Shown: in pieces, positions 1 to 6,632 of the stretch | Numbering within the stretch: position 1 is the first letter of the stretch | Layout of the letters: the number at the start of each line of letters is the position of its first letter | Assembly: GCA_017481395.1 (NCBI GenBank) | Contig: JAFUPE010000018.1 | Coordinates: 1-16,252 of the forward strand | DNA length: 16,252 nucleotides | Direction of reading: 5' to 3' | Source of the DNA: Ruminococcus sp. | Lineage (GTDB): Bacteria > Bacillota_A > Clostridia > Oscillospirales > Acutalibacteraceae | Notes under the pieces: generated by a model | The model's database searches: none | What the model saw: only the letters and a program-made list of their open reading frames with translations | Told to the model about the DNA's origin: nothing | Position numbers and translations under genes: made by a program

Positions 1-8
1 ACTGCAAG

Positions 9-1229
9 CTAGAGGCAACCCTTGAACTCATCCTCTAACTGCTCGGGAGTACACATAAGATGACCCTCAGAAATTGTAAACTGACGTACACGGATAAGAC
101 CGTGCATTTCTCCGCTGGCTTCGTTTCTGAAAAGAGTGGAGGTCTCGTTATATCTTAAGGGCAAGTCTCTGTAAGAGCGACCTCTGTTAAGATAAGCCTG
201 ATACTGGAAGGGGCAAGTCATAGGACGAAGAGCAAATACCTCTTTATCCTTTTCTTCGTCGTCCAATACGAACATACCGTCCTTATAGTGGTCCCAGTGA
301 CCGCTGATTTTATAAAGGTCAGACTTTGCCATGTAGGGAGTTTTTGTTAAAAGCCAACCGCGACGCTGTTCTTCATCCTCAACAAAACGCTGAAGAAGCT
401 GAATAATTCTGGCACCCTTGGGAAGAAGTATTGGTAAGCCCTGACCGATAACCTCTGATGTTGTGAAGAGTTCAAGCTCACGACCTAATTTATTGTGGTC
501 GCGAAGACGAGCCTGCTCGACCATTTCGAGATACTCGGTAAGCTGTGAAGCCTTGGGGAAAGCAATACCGTAAACACGGCACATCTGTGCATTTTCTGCA
601 TTACCACGCCAATATGCACCTGTGCAGTTAGTAAGCTCAATAGCCTTTAAGGCAGCAACCGACATAAGATGAGGGCCTGCACAAAGGTCGGTAAAATCGC
701 CCTGCTTATAGAATGTAAGCTTGTCACCTTTTTCGATGTGCTCTTTGGCTAATTCTACTTTGTAGTCCTCGCCCATATCGGAAAGCATCTTAACAGCTTC
801 GTCAGCATCAAGCTCAAATCTCTCAAGCTCGATACCTTCTTTGACGATTTTCTTCATCTCTGCCTTGATTTTTTCTAAATCCTCGGGAGAAAATGCTTTA
901 TCTACTTCAAAGTCGTAGAAGAAGCCGTTTTCGATAGAAGGGCCGACGCCAAGCTTAGCATTAGGATAAAGACGCTTAACTGCCTGAGCAAGCACGTGGG
1001 AGCAGGTGTGCCAGAAAGCCGCCTTACCCTCTTCGTCGTCAAATGTAAGAAGCTCTAATTTTGCATCATTATTCAAAGCTGTGCGAAGGTCACATACAAC
1101 ACCGTCAATTTTGCATGCACATACTGCCTTGTAAAGACCTGCACCTAAGCCTTTAGCAATTTCAGCGGCAGTTATACCGGCGTCATACTCGTTAACTACG
1201 CCGCCTTTAAGCTCTACTTTAATCATCAT
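9..1229 (-). CDS. thrS: Threonyl-tRNA synthetase, N-terminal 406 residues, ending at an in-frame UAG near the window edge
   Basis: Charges tRNA-Thr with threonine in the cytoplasm. The order of domains is a TGS domain (about residues 1-60), the editing domain with its HxxxH pair (H74, H78) and CxxxH pair (C183, H187), then the class II catalytic core. Motif 2 contains FRNEASGEMHGLIRVRQF (about 367-384), and likely zinc ligands are C339 and H390. The MTCPFQ form of the usual MNCPGH motif fits a clostridial ThrRS subtype. Start: ATG at 1229, because AAAGGA (1235-1240) lies 5 bases upstream; ATG at 1226 is also possible. A normal ThrRS has about 635-650 residues, so the rest of the core and the anticodon domain are absent. 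The frame meets TAG at 9-11, after which two codons (Leu-Ala) still look like ThrRS. Truncation, a sequence error or a contig-edge artefact are all possible. Expression is controlled by the T-box leader upstream. Confidence 0.93.
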   Translation of the reverse strand: MMIKVELKGGVVNEYDAGITAAEIAKGLGAGLYKAVCACKIDGVVCDLRTALNNDAKLELLTFDDEEGKAAFWHTCSHVLAQAVKRLYPNAKLGVGPSIENGFFYDFEVDKAFSPEDLEKIKAEMKKIVKEGIELERFELDADEAVKMLSDMGEDYKVELAKEHIEKGDKLTFYKQGDFTDLCAGPHLMSVAALKAIELTNCTGAYWRGNAENAQMCRVYGIAFPKASQLTEYLEMVEQARLRDHNKLGRELELFTTSEVIGQGLPILLPKGARIIQLLQRFVEDEEQRRGWLLTKTPYMAKSDLYKISGHWDHYKDGMFVLDDEEKDKEVFALRPMTCPFQYQAYLNRGRSYRDLPLRYNETSTLFRNEASGEMHGLIRVRQFTISEGHLMCTPEQLEDEFKGCL

Positions 1230-1507
1230 AATCATCCTTTCGAAAAAATACCATAAATAAAAAACCGCCCGATAATTCTTAATAAGAATAATCGGGACGG
1301 TGTAAAATACAACGTGGTTCCACCCAACTTCGGCAGAAAGCCTGCCCTTAAAAGCTATAACGGAGCTTAACCGCCGTACCATTTCCTGTACGGACTCAGG
1401 GGTGGTATCCCAAAGTTCTTTATCAATCTGCCATTTCAGCTAACAGGCAAACTCTCTTTTGATTAGTTTACTCGGGCATTGTCCCCATCAACGATTTATG
1501 TGAAATT
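1230..1507 (-). promoter_or_regulatory. T-box leader (tRNA-Thr sensing) of thrS
   Basis: The roughly 280-base untranslated leader of thrS carries the conserved T-box sequence GGGTGGAACCACG at 1313-1325 (minus strand), followed by an intrinsic terminator hairpin. Upstream, Stem I-type elements are visible: a GAGTAAAC stretch near 1467-1474 and a long 3' arm. A candidate specifier is ACC (Thr) at 1404-1406, with a second ACC directly after it at 1401-1403. In this family uncharged tRNA-Thr pairs with the specifier and with the T-box bulge, which favours the antiterminator and lets transcription enter thrS. The T-box call is firm; the exact specifier codon is an inference from position and cognate amino acid. 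An open frame runs from thrS back into this leader but is not coding. Confidence 0.92.
1254..1300 (-). terminator. Intrinsic terminator of the thrS T-box leader
   Basis: On the minus strand a long stem is formed by 1284-1300 with 1265-1280 (CCG-CCCGAT arms extended by an AT-rich part). Six U residues (1259-1264) and more AU follow. It lies directly before the thrS ribosome binding site and after the T-box motif, as expected for the default-off structure of a T-box switch. Confidence 0.9.
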
Positions 1508-1513
1508 ATAATA

Positions 1514-1541
1514 ATTATATCACGACAAATTTAAAAGTCAA
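1514..1541 (-). promoter_or_regulatory. Sigma-A promoter of thrS
   Basis: TTGACT (-35, 1536-1541) and TATAAT (-10, 1514-1519) on the minus strand are separated by 16 bases. The predicted start is near 1507, immediately before the T-box leader. The -35 box lies only 7 bases past the stop of the LRR gene. Confidence 0.85.
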
Positions 1542-1548
1542 CAGCTTT

Positions 1549-2949
1549 TTACAAGAGTCCTGCCAGCATTTTTTGGATATACGTGGCATCACGAACATTA
1601 ATTTTGCCGTCGAAGTTACACTCTGCCCTTAGCTTTTCCAAGTCGCTCAGTTCAACAAGGCTTGCGGCAAACTTCTGTATATAGGTGGCATCGCGGATAT
1701 TAACCTTGCCGTCTGTGTTTGCGTCGCCACACTGCAAAGTTTTTATGGCGTTATCTGTGCAGTAGCTATAAACATAAGAGCCTTCAATACAAGAAACCGT
1801 AAGGTTGTCAGTACCCTTAAAAGCATCTGTTCCGATAACGCTCAGGCTGTTGCTTGCTGACAAATCCGTAAGCTTCGTGCAATTTAAAAAGGCGCTGTCC
1901 CCTATTGAATTGATATTCAAGGGAATGTTTACATACTCTAAAGCTGTACAGTTTGCAAAGGTACCTCTTGGAATATCGCCAAAGTTTTTAAACTCTGCTT
2001 TTTCAAGGGAGCTACATCCATAAAAAACACTTTCACCCAGAAGCGTTACATTCTCGGGAATTGTTGCCGATTTTAACGCCTTACATTTTGCAAAAGCCTC
2101 TTTGTCAATCATTATAAGGCTGTCGGGCAGGTCTATGGTTTGCAGGTTAGCACAGTTCATAAAAGCACGCTCACCAACCGAACAAACACCCTCAGGCACA
2201 GTAACCTTAATAATATCCGAATTAGAATAAAATGCACAGCCTGTAATATGCTTTACTGTATCGGGCACTGTTGCTTCAGCTTCATTACCCTTATACTGCA
2301 ATAAAAATCCGTTTCCGATTATTACAAAGTCATCCTTTGAATTATTAATCATCTTTGTGCCGCTGAATGCAAGGGGGCCGATATCAGAAACATTGCTGCC
2401 AATTATTACATCCGAAAGGTTTGTACACCTATAAAATGCACCTTCACCGATAACATTCAGCGAATCGGGAGTTTTAAGAGTAACAAGAGAGGTGTTGTCA
2501 GCAAAAGCATAGGGTGCAATCATCCTGACGCCGTCGGGAATTTCAGCATCACCGCTGATATTGCCGCCCAAGAGGACACTTCCGAGGATTTTAAGCTTAG
2601 AGCCGCTGTCAGCAAGGAAAGGTGTATTATAAAAAGAATAAGCACCCGAGAAGCCGATATTTTCGCCGCCTGTTACCTCTTTTAAAGAGGTACAGCCGTA
2701 AAACGCTTCATTTCCGATAGCCTGAACCTTATTGTGAAGGTTTAGCTTGCTGATATTTATGTTACCCTTAAACGCACCGTCTGCAATATAATACACGTCA
2801 TCAGGGATTGTAACGGTTGTAGCGTTACCTGAAAAGGAAAGCAAAACACCGTTTTCTACAATAAAGTCGCCTGCGGCATCTGTGGACAAAACATAAAGCG
2901 GGCACAATGAAACTACGAATATTAATATCAAAGCCAGTATTTTCTTCAT
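1549..2949 (-). CDS. Secreted BspA-type leucine-rich-repeat protein with C-terminal type I dockerin
   Basis: 466 residues. A signal peptide (MKKILALILIFVVSLCPLY..., cleavage probably near residue 26) is followed by about 350 residues of BspA/LRR_5 repeats. These show the recurring pattern I-G-x-x-A-F-x-x-C-x-x-L. A dockerin (about 408-466) closes the protein with two calcium-binding repeats, DANTDGKVNIRDATYIQK and ECNFDGKINVRDATYIQK. Dockerins bind cohesins on scaffoldins, so the protein is probably attached to a cellulosome-like complex or surface scaffold and uses its LRR face for binding. No enzyme domain is seen. Start: ATG at 2949 with GGTGAT 6-7 bases upstream; an upstream TTG at 2961 would add four residues but has no better site. 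Function beyond binding is unknown. No terminator is visible before the thrS promoter, so readthrough into the T-box leader is possible. Confidence 0.9.
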   Translation of the reverse strand: MKKILALILIFVVSLCPLYVLSTDAAGDFIVENGVLLSFSGNATTVTIPDDVYYIADGAFKGNINISKLNLHNKVQAIGNEAFYGCTSLKEVTGGENIGFSGAYSFYNTPFLADSGSKLKILGSVLLGGNISGDAEIPDGVRMIAPYAFADNTSLVTLKTPDSLNVIGEGAFYRCTNLSDVIIGSNVSDIGPLAFSGTKMINNSKDDFVIIGNGFLLQYKGNEAEATVPDTVKHITGCAFYSNSDIIKVTVPEGVCSVGERAFMNCANLQTIDLPDSLIMIDKEAFAKCKALKSATIPENVTLLGESVFYGCSSLEKAEFKNFGDIPRGTFANCTALEYVNIPLNINSIGDSAFLNCTKLTDLSASNSLSVIGTDAFKGTDNLTVSCIEGSYVYSYCTDNAIKTLQCGDANTDGKVNIRDATYIQKFAASLVELSDLEKLRAECNFDGKINVRDATYIQKMLAGLL

Positions 2950-2961
2950 AATAATCACCAA

Positions 2962-2988
2962 ATAAAAAGAGGCGGATAACCGCCTCTA
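2962..2988 (-). terminator. Intrinsic terminator behind the membrane protein gene
   Basis: A perfect inverted repeat AGAGGCGG (2968-2975) / CCGCCTCT (2980-2987) with a 4-base loop is followed on the minus strand by TTTTTAT. It sits in the 43-base gap between the stop of the upstream gene and the start of the LRR gene. Confidence 0.85.
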
Positions 2989-2992
2989 AGGA

Positions 2993-4402
2993 TTATTTTT
3001 TATCAGCGTCGCCGCCCTGAATACTGATAATAAGGCGGTCTATCTCATCAAGGCGAGCCTCATAGCTGTCTTTAGCTTTACTCATCTGCTCAGCGGTTTC
3101 GTTACCTGTATTGCTGATTACAAAGTCTTCTGTATCGCTTGCCTGCGAATTATAGCCGGTATTGCCGTCTACCTCGTCAAGACCTACTACGTACTCGTCG
3201 CGAACGGCGTGCTGATGTGTAGTTTTTTCGCTTGTTACAGGATATTTACTTTTATCAACAGAGCGTTTTTTTGTTGTATTCACAGCAACATTTTCGCTTT
3301 CAATATACATATCTTCGGTCTCCTCGTTGTTATCAAAATAACTGCCGTAATCGGGTTTGATTTCCTGTTCGGCAGGCACAGATTCGGGTTCTGCAGTAAG
3401 GTCGGGCTCAGTAATTTCAAGCTCTACACTTGAAATATCGTCGTAGAACTTTTTCATATTCTGATTGATCTCGCTTTCAACGGCGTCGTCTTCATCAGAA
3501 GCATCAGTAAGAATTACCTCTTCCTCTACAGCAGGGGCAACCGCCTCTTCTTGGTCATCGGCTTCGCCCTCTTCTGCCTCTAACTCGGGTACGAACTGTT
3601 CATCCTTAGTTTTTGACATAAAGCTGAGCTCAGCGATAAACGAAATAATATAAAGACCTATAAAACCGCTTGTAACAGCATCAAGGTAGTCAAACATTGA
3701 TGCACCCTGTGTATTAAGAACCTTACCTACAACGGAAAGTGCATAAACCACAGAAGCCACTGAAGCAGGTGCACCCCAGTAAATAGCGGCTTTTACAGGA
3801 TTTTTGCCGTTAATAAGGGAAACAACCATCATAGCATACATAAAGAAGATGGCAAGGCATACATACATTACCAAATCCATAGTCTCAGCCATAGCAACGG
3901 GCTGGGCGGTATGGCTCATAAACCTTGAAAGAAGGTGTACGCCACACCATAAAGGAATCGAAAGGTACAGAAGTGCTACGTTAGATTTAGTGTTTGACGC
4001 TGTGCAGTGGTTGATGCCGACAAGCAAAAGTGCAATTGCGGCAAGAGCCGAAGCACAAACCAAGATTATATCCATTGCACCTAATGGTGTGCCTCTGAAG
4101 CTTTCTGCAACAGTTGCGGCTGTATCGCCTGCAAGTGAAAAAGCGGCAATAACACCGCATACCCCTGCGGCATAGTTATGCCTTAATATGTGTACCGGTG
4201 AGGTTTTTCTGTCAAACAAAGAAAGAATAAAGAACAAACCAAACAAGGCAACAATGGCAATAAGAATAATTTCGGATATGCCGTTTGTGTCCATACCGAA
4301 AAAGCTCTGAGCACCTTCGGGATTTAACGCAGTAAAAAGCTCTATGCCTGCTGCAAGAATAAGAACGGGGATTAAAATAATCCAATTTATTATAGCTTTC
4401 AT
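2993..4402 (-). CDS. Eight-helix membrane protein with long acidic cytoplasmic tail, unknown function
   Basis: I do not recognise this 469-residue protein. The first 262 residues contain about eight hydrophobic segments (roughly 5-25, 44-63, 77-97, 109-130, 143-161, 176-197, 205-226, 240-262). The remaining 200 residues (266-469) are hydrophilic and strongly acidic, with Glu/Asp-rich stretches near 272-310 and 326-370. They end in a predicted helix (about 438-462). With an even helix number both ends would face the cytoplasm, which is inferred. Start: ATG at 4402, with AGGAG at 4409-4413. A strong sigma-A promoter lies upstream and an intrinsic terminator directly downstream, so it looks like a separately transcribed gene. 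The tail resembles protein-interaction or disordered regions of divisome and envelope proteins, but no homology is claimed. Base and codon use look like the neighbours. Confidence 0.85.
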   Translation of the reverse strand: MKAIINWIILIPVLILAAGIELFTALNPEGAQSFFGMDTNGISEIILIAIVALFGLFFILSLFDRKTSPVHILRHNYAAGVCGVIAAFSLAGDTAATVAESFRGTPLGAMDIILVCASALAAIALLLVGINHCTASNTKSNVALLYLSIPLWCGVHLLSRFMSHTAQPVAMAETMDLVMYVCLAIFFMYAMMVVSLINGKNPVKAAIYWGAPASVASVVYALSVVGKVLNTQGASMFDYLDAVTSGFIGLYIISFIAELSFMSKTKDEQFVPELEAEEGEADDQEEAVAPAVEEEVILTDASDEDDAVESEINQNMKKFYDDISSVELEITEPDLTAEPESVPAEQEIKPDYGSYFDNNEETEDMYIESENVAVNTTKKRSVDKSKYPVTSEKTTHQHAVRDEYVVGLDEVDGNTGYNSQASDTEDFVISNTGNETAEQMSKAKDSYEARLDEIDRLIISIQGGDADKK

Positions 4403-4492
4403 TTAAGGCTCCTTTTCTTTAATAAGCTTTCCTGTAATAATTCAAAATACAGATAAATAAATATTCTTTAGAGCAATCCTTTTACAGATACT

Positions 4493-4521
4493 ATTGTAGA
4501 ACAAACGGACTTTATTGTCAA
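4493..4521 (-). promoter_or_regulatory. Sigma-A promoter of the acidic-tail membrane protein
   Basis: TTGACA (4516-4521) and TACAAT (4493-4498) on the minus strand have a 17-base spacer. This gives a 5' untranslated region of roughly 85 bases before the ATG at 4402. Confidence 0.85.
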
Positions 4522-4537
4522 GGTGAAAGAAAGCATC

Positions 4538-4555
4538 AACTTAAAATTTAAAGTT
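4538..4555. repeat. AT-rich imperfect inverted repeat before the SpoIID-like gene
   Basis: AACTTAAAATTTAAAGTT reads as an inverted repeat with 8 of 9 pairs matching. It lies 18 bases before the ATG at 4573. It could be an operator, but such AT-rich symmetry also occurs by chance. Confidence 0.35.
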
Positions 4556-4572
4556 AAGAAACGGTGAACATT

Positions 4573-5166
4573 ATGAGGAAGGCATTAATATTCTGCACTA
4601 TTATGTTTATTATTCTGGCGGCGGCTCCCCTGCTTACATCATACATATCCAAAGATAACAGAGACTTTAAAAAAACAGAAAGTACAAGCATATCAGTTAA
4701 AAACGCAATTGATGAAGATTATATTATTCAATACACAGCCTCGATTACTGACGAGAATTTTTGTGACGAAGGACTGAAAGCGGCACTAAGCATCGCAAAA
4801 AACAACACGCGTTACTTCGAAACAGAAGGCAAAGAAAAAGACAATATCCCCACCGAAGTTAGCTCAAATGAATTGTTAAATAGAATAAAAAATCTTTACA
4901 ATGACGTTGACGTAAGCATTGAGTATAAAAGTGAAATAGTTTACATTCCCGTTTCATCACTTTCAGTCGGGTTTACAAAGGCAAACGAAACATATCCATA
5001 TATGGAGTCGGTTGCTTCGCCTTGGGACACCTTTAACGAAAAATTTATTTATGACAAAGATTACTCGGCTGGCGTAAGTATGGAAGGGATTAATTATCTT
5101 TGTAATGAAAAAATGAGTTATAAAGAAGCACTTAAGTGGTATTTGCCGGAATTTGATATAAAATAA
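4573..5166 (+). CDS. Small, degenerate SpoIID-like protein
   Basis: 197 residues with an N-terminal membrane anchor or signal (about 4-24). SpoIID is a membrane-anchored lytic transglycosylase needed for engulfment during sporulation. Three SpoIID blocks are recognisable: EDYIIQYTASITDENF...EGLKA (48-70), matching EDYVVGVVASEMPxxFxxEALKA; SSLSVGFT (128-135), matching the STSNGYT block; and YPYMESVASPWD (141-152), matching IPYLKSVxSPWD. The C-terminus, GVSM...SYKEALKWYLP, matches GVGMSQYG...TYKEIVKYYY. The family is usually about 330-350 residues; the metal-site loop and about 100 residues after SPWD are missing. The catalytic Glu of SEMP is replaced by Ile58. It is therefore probably not an active glycosidase. 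Start: ATG at 4573 with GGTGA 6 bases upstream; GTG at 4564 is less likely. The family assignment comes from memory of SpoIID sequences and was not searched. Confidence 0.75.
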   Translation: MRKALIFCTIMFIILAAAPLLTSYISKDNRDFKKTESTSISVKNAIDEDYIIQYTASITDENFCDEGLKAALSIAKNNTRYFETEGKEKDNIPTEVSSNELLNRIKNLYNDVDVSIEYKSEIVYIPVSSLSVGFTKANETYPYMESVASPWDTFNEKFIYDKDYSAGVSMEGINYLCNEKMSYKEALKWYLPEFDIK

Positions 5167-5167
5167 A

Positions 5168-5190
5168 GCTCCTCTTACGAAAAGAGGAGC
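5168..5190. terminator. Shared hairpin between convergent genes
   Basis: GCTCCTCTT (5168-5176) pairs perfectly with AAGAGGAGC (5182-5190) around a 5-base loop. It starts 2 bases after the stop of the SpoIID-like gene and 7 bases before the stop of the carboxypeptidase gene. The minus-strand transcript continues into TTTATTTTATA, so it works best for the carboxypeptidase. On the plus strand the tail is poor in U. Confidence 0.75.
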
Positions 5191-5196
5191 AATAAT

Positions 5197-6537
5197 TTAC
5201 ATTCTGCGGTGTCGCTTAACACGACGCTGTTTTTTCTTCTGGCGTACATTGCTTAAAAGTGCAAAATAAACAACTAAAAGTATTACGGCAACAATCATAG
5301 CTACCCAGAACTGCCACGAAAGCAGGATATTTTTTAAGATGTGCATTGTATAAGCAACATCACTTTTTGCAACGTCCTCGTCAGCTACAAGGTTAACCTC
5401 CTGCACTAGCTCATCCTGATAGAAAACCGAGGCTGTACCGATAATGTCGCCCTTTTTAACAGGGGCGTCATAGCTTAAAGGGGCATTAGGAGTTATTTCA
5501 ACATCCTCTACCTTATAATTCTTTGGAAGAATGCTGTTAACATTTTTGTCGGGATACAAGTGAATTGACTCATCACCTGCAGAAAAGTTGATATCAACCT
5601 CACAAACAGGGGTATCAATGCTTACAAGTCTTGTGAATTCAAGCTCTAAAAGTGCCCAACGCATAAGGCTTCTGGCGTCTTTCATAGCTCCGTTAATGCC
5701 CGAATCGTCATAAGGTGCACCCATACAGATACACATATAGGCATAACCGTCGGCTACTGCTGTGGTTGCAATACATCTGCCAGCTTCTTCGGTGGTACCT
5801 GTTTTAATACCCTTAGCGTAGGTGTAATAATATTCACCGCCGCGGTTAACGTCGATAAGGTAGTTTGTTGTTACCAAGGGGTAATCGTCACCCTCGCAGT
5901 AATATGTGGCGGTGTCGGTTATTTCGGAGAAGTACGGAAGCGTTAAAGCGTAGGAAGCCATTGTGTAAATATCGTAGGCGGTAGAATAATGGTCGGGGTC
6001 GTGAAGTCCATGGGGATTTACGAAATGGGTATCTTCTAAGCCTAATTCCTGAGCCTTTTCATTCATGGCATCTACGAAAAGCTCAATATCTCCCCCACCG
6101 ATATAGTCCGCAAGAACTAATGCGGCGTCATTACCTGAGGAAACCATAAGGCAGTAAAGCAAGTCAATAACCTTTACTTTTTCGCCGATTTTGTAGTCAA
6201 GACCTGACATAGAGCTTCCTGTACCGCTTAAGAGGTCTATTACATCCTGCTTGATTTCTACCCTTGTATTCTCAACATCGTCTATATTCTCTACTGCAAC
6301 AATGTAGGTCATAATCTTGGTTAAAGATGCAGGAAAGCGTCTTTCGTGGCTGTTTTTTTCAAAAACAGGAACGCCTGTGTCCATATTAACAAGAAGTATT
6401 GTGTCAGAGTAAAGCTTAGCCTCGGCATCCTCCCACGCAGAGTAATCGTAGGTAACGGCAGATGCACTAAAGGTACAAGCCAAAAGCAAAATAAATATGC
6501 AAATATAGGAAAATATACGAATTATTCTTTTTTTCAT
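5197..6537 (-). CDS. dacF: D-alanyl-D-alanine carboxypeptidase, peptidase S11 family (DacF/DacA type)
   Basis: Removes the terminal D-Ala from peptidoglycan pentapeptides on the outer face of the membrane and so limits cross-linking. 446 residues: signal peptide (1-27, ending SASA-V), then the penicillin-binding catalytic domain with all three motifs. These are SLTK (S71 nucleophile, K74), SGN (134-136) and KTG (245-247). A C-terminal PBP5-type domain (about 305-385) follows, then a transmembrane helix (about 407-428) and a very basic tail. Many relatives anchor by an amphipathic helix, so a full helix plus basic tail is characteristic of the clostridial DacF group. Start: ATG at 6537, with GAGAGG upstream at about 10 bases. 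The promoter is sigma-A-like, so expression is probably vegetative, unlike sigma-F-driven dacF of Bacillus. The gene converges on a SpoIID-like gene, another peptidoglycan-family protein. Confidence 0.93.
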   Translation of the reverse strand: MKKRIIRIFSYICIFILLLACTFSASAVTYDYSAWEDAEAKLYSDTILLVNMDTGVPVFEKNSHERRFPASLTKIMTYIVAVENIDDVENTRVEIKQDVIDLLSGTGSSMSGLDYKIGEKVKVIDLLYCLMVSSGNDAALVLADYIGGGDIELFVDAMNEKAQELGLEDTHFVNPHGLHDPDHYSTAYDIYTMASYALTLPYFSEITDTATYYCEGDDYPLVTTNYLIDVNRGGEYYYTYAKGIKTGTTEEAGRCIATTAVADGYAYMCICMGAPYDDSGINGAMKDARSLMRWALLELEFTRLVSIDTPVCEVDINFSAGDESIHLYPDKNVNSILPKNYKVEDVEITPNAPLSYDAPVKKGDIIGTASVFYQDELVQEVNLVADEDVAKSDVAYTMHILKNILLSWQFWVAMIVAVILLVVYFALLSNVRQKKKQRRVKRHRRM

Positions 6538-6569
6538 AGAAAAATTGCCTCTCTTGTGATATTATATTG

Positions 6570-6598
6570 ATTATACAATATTACGACAGTCTTTTCAA
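6570..6598 (-). promoter_or_regulatory. Sigma-A promoter of the carboxypeptidase gene
   Basis: TTGAAA (6593-6598) and TATAAT (6570-6575) on the minus strand have a 17-base spacer. A second TATAAT (6561-6566) lies 3 bases further downstream. The -35 box ends 2 bases from the palindrome at 6601. Confidence 0.8.
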
Positions 6599-6600
6599 TG

Positions 6601-6617
6601 TCAAATTTAAAATTTGA
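6601..6617. repeat. Perfect 17-base palindrome in a divergent intergenic region
   Basis: TCAAATTTAAAATTTGA has 8-base arms that match perfectly around one central base. It lies between the carboxypeptidase -35 box and the ribosome binding site of the metallophosphoesterase. A one-base loop cannot form a normal RNA hairpin, so a DNA operator for a dimeric regulator is the more natural reading. Chance in AT-rich DNA is possible. Confidence 0.5.
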
Positions 6618-6632
6618 GAGAGGGATTTTGCT

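Noticed and set aside
9..11. UAG recoded as a sense codon in this organism
   Set aside because: No other gene in the window contains an in-frame UAG, and a one-base change or contig-edge error explains the single case more simply.
1230..1382. N-terminal extension of thrS by about 50 codons back to position 1382
   Set aside because: The extension runs through the terminator hairpin and T-box motif, has no family similarity, and a good ribosome site lies directly before 1229.
1523..1541. AT-rich operator at the thrS promoter resembling the 6601-6617 palindrome
   Set aside because: Beyond a shared TTTAAATTT-type core only the outer GAC/GTC bases pair, so symmetry is poor.
3804..4175. 123-codon plus-strand frame inside the membrane protein gene
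   Set aside because: No ribosome site and no recognisable domain; it lies antisense to continuous transmembrane coding sequence.
4512..4541. Sigma-E-like promoter (CATCAACT as -10) for the SpoIID-like gene
   Set aside because: The -10 matches only in part and the expected -35 position has a poor match, so no promoter is claimed for this gene.
6541..6632. Plus-strand sigma-A promoter for the metallophosphoesterase
   Set aside because: Several TATAAT-like strings exist, but none has a -35 box at 16-18 bases.
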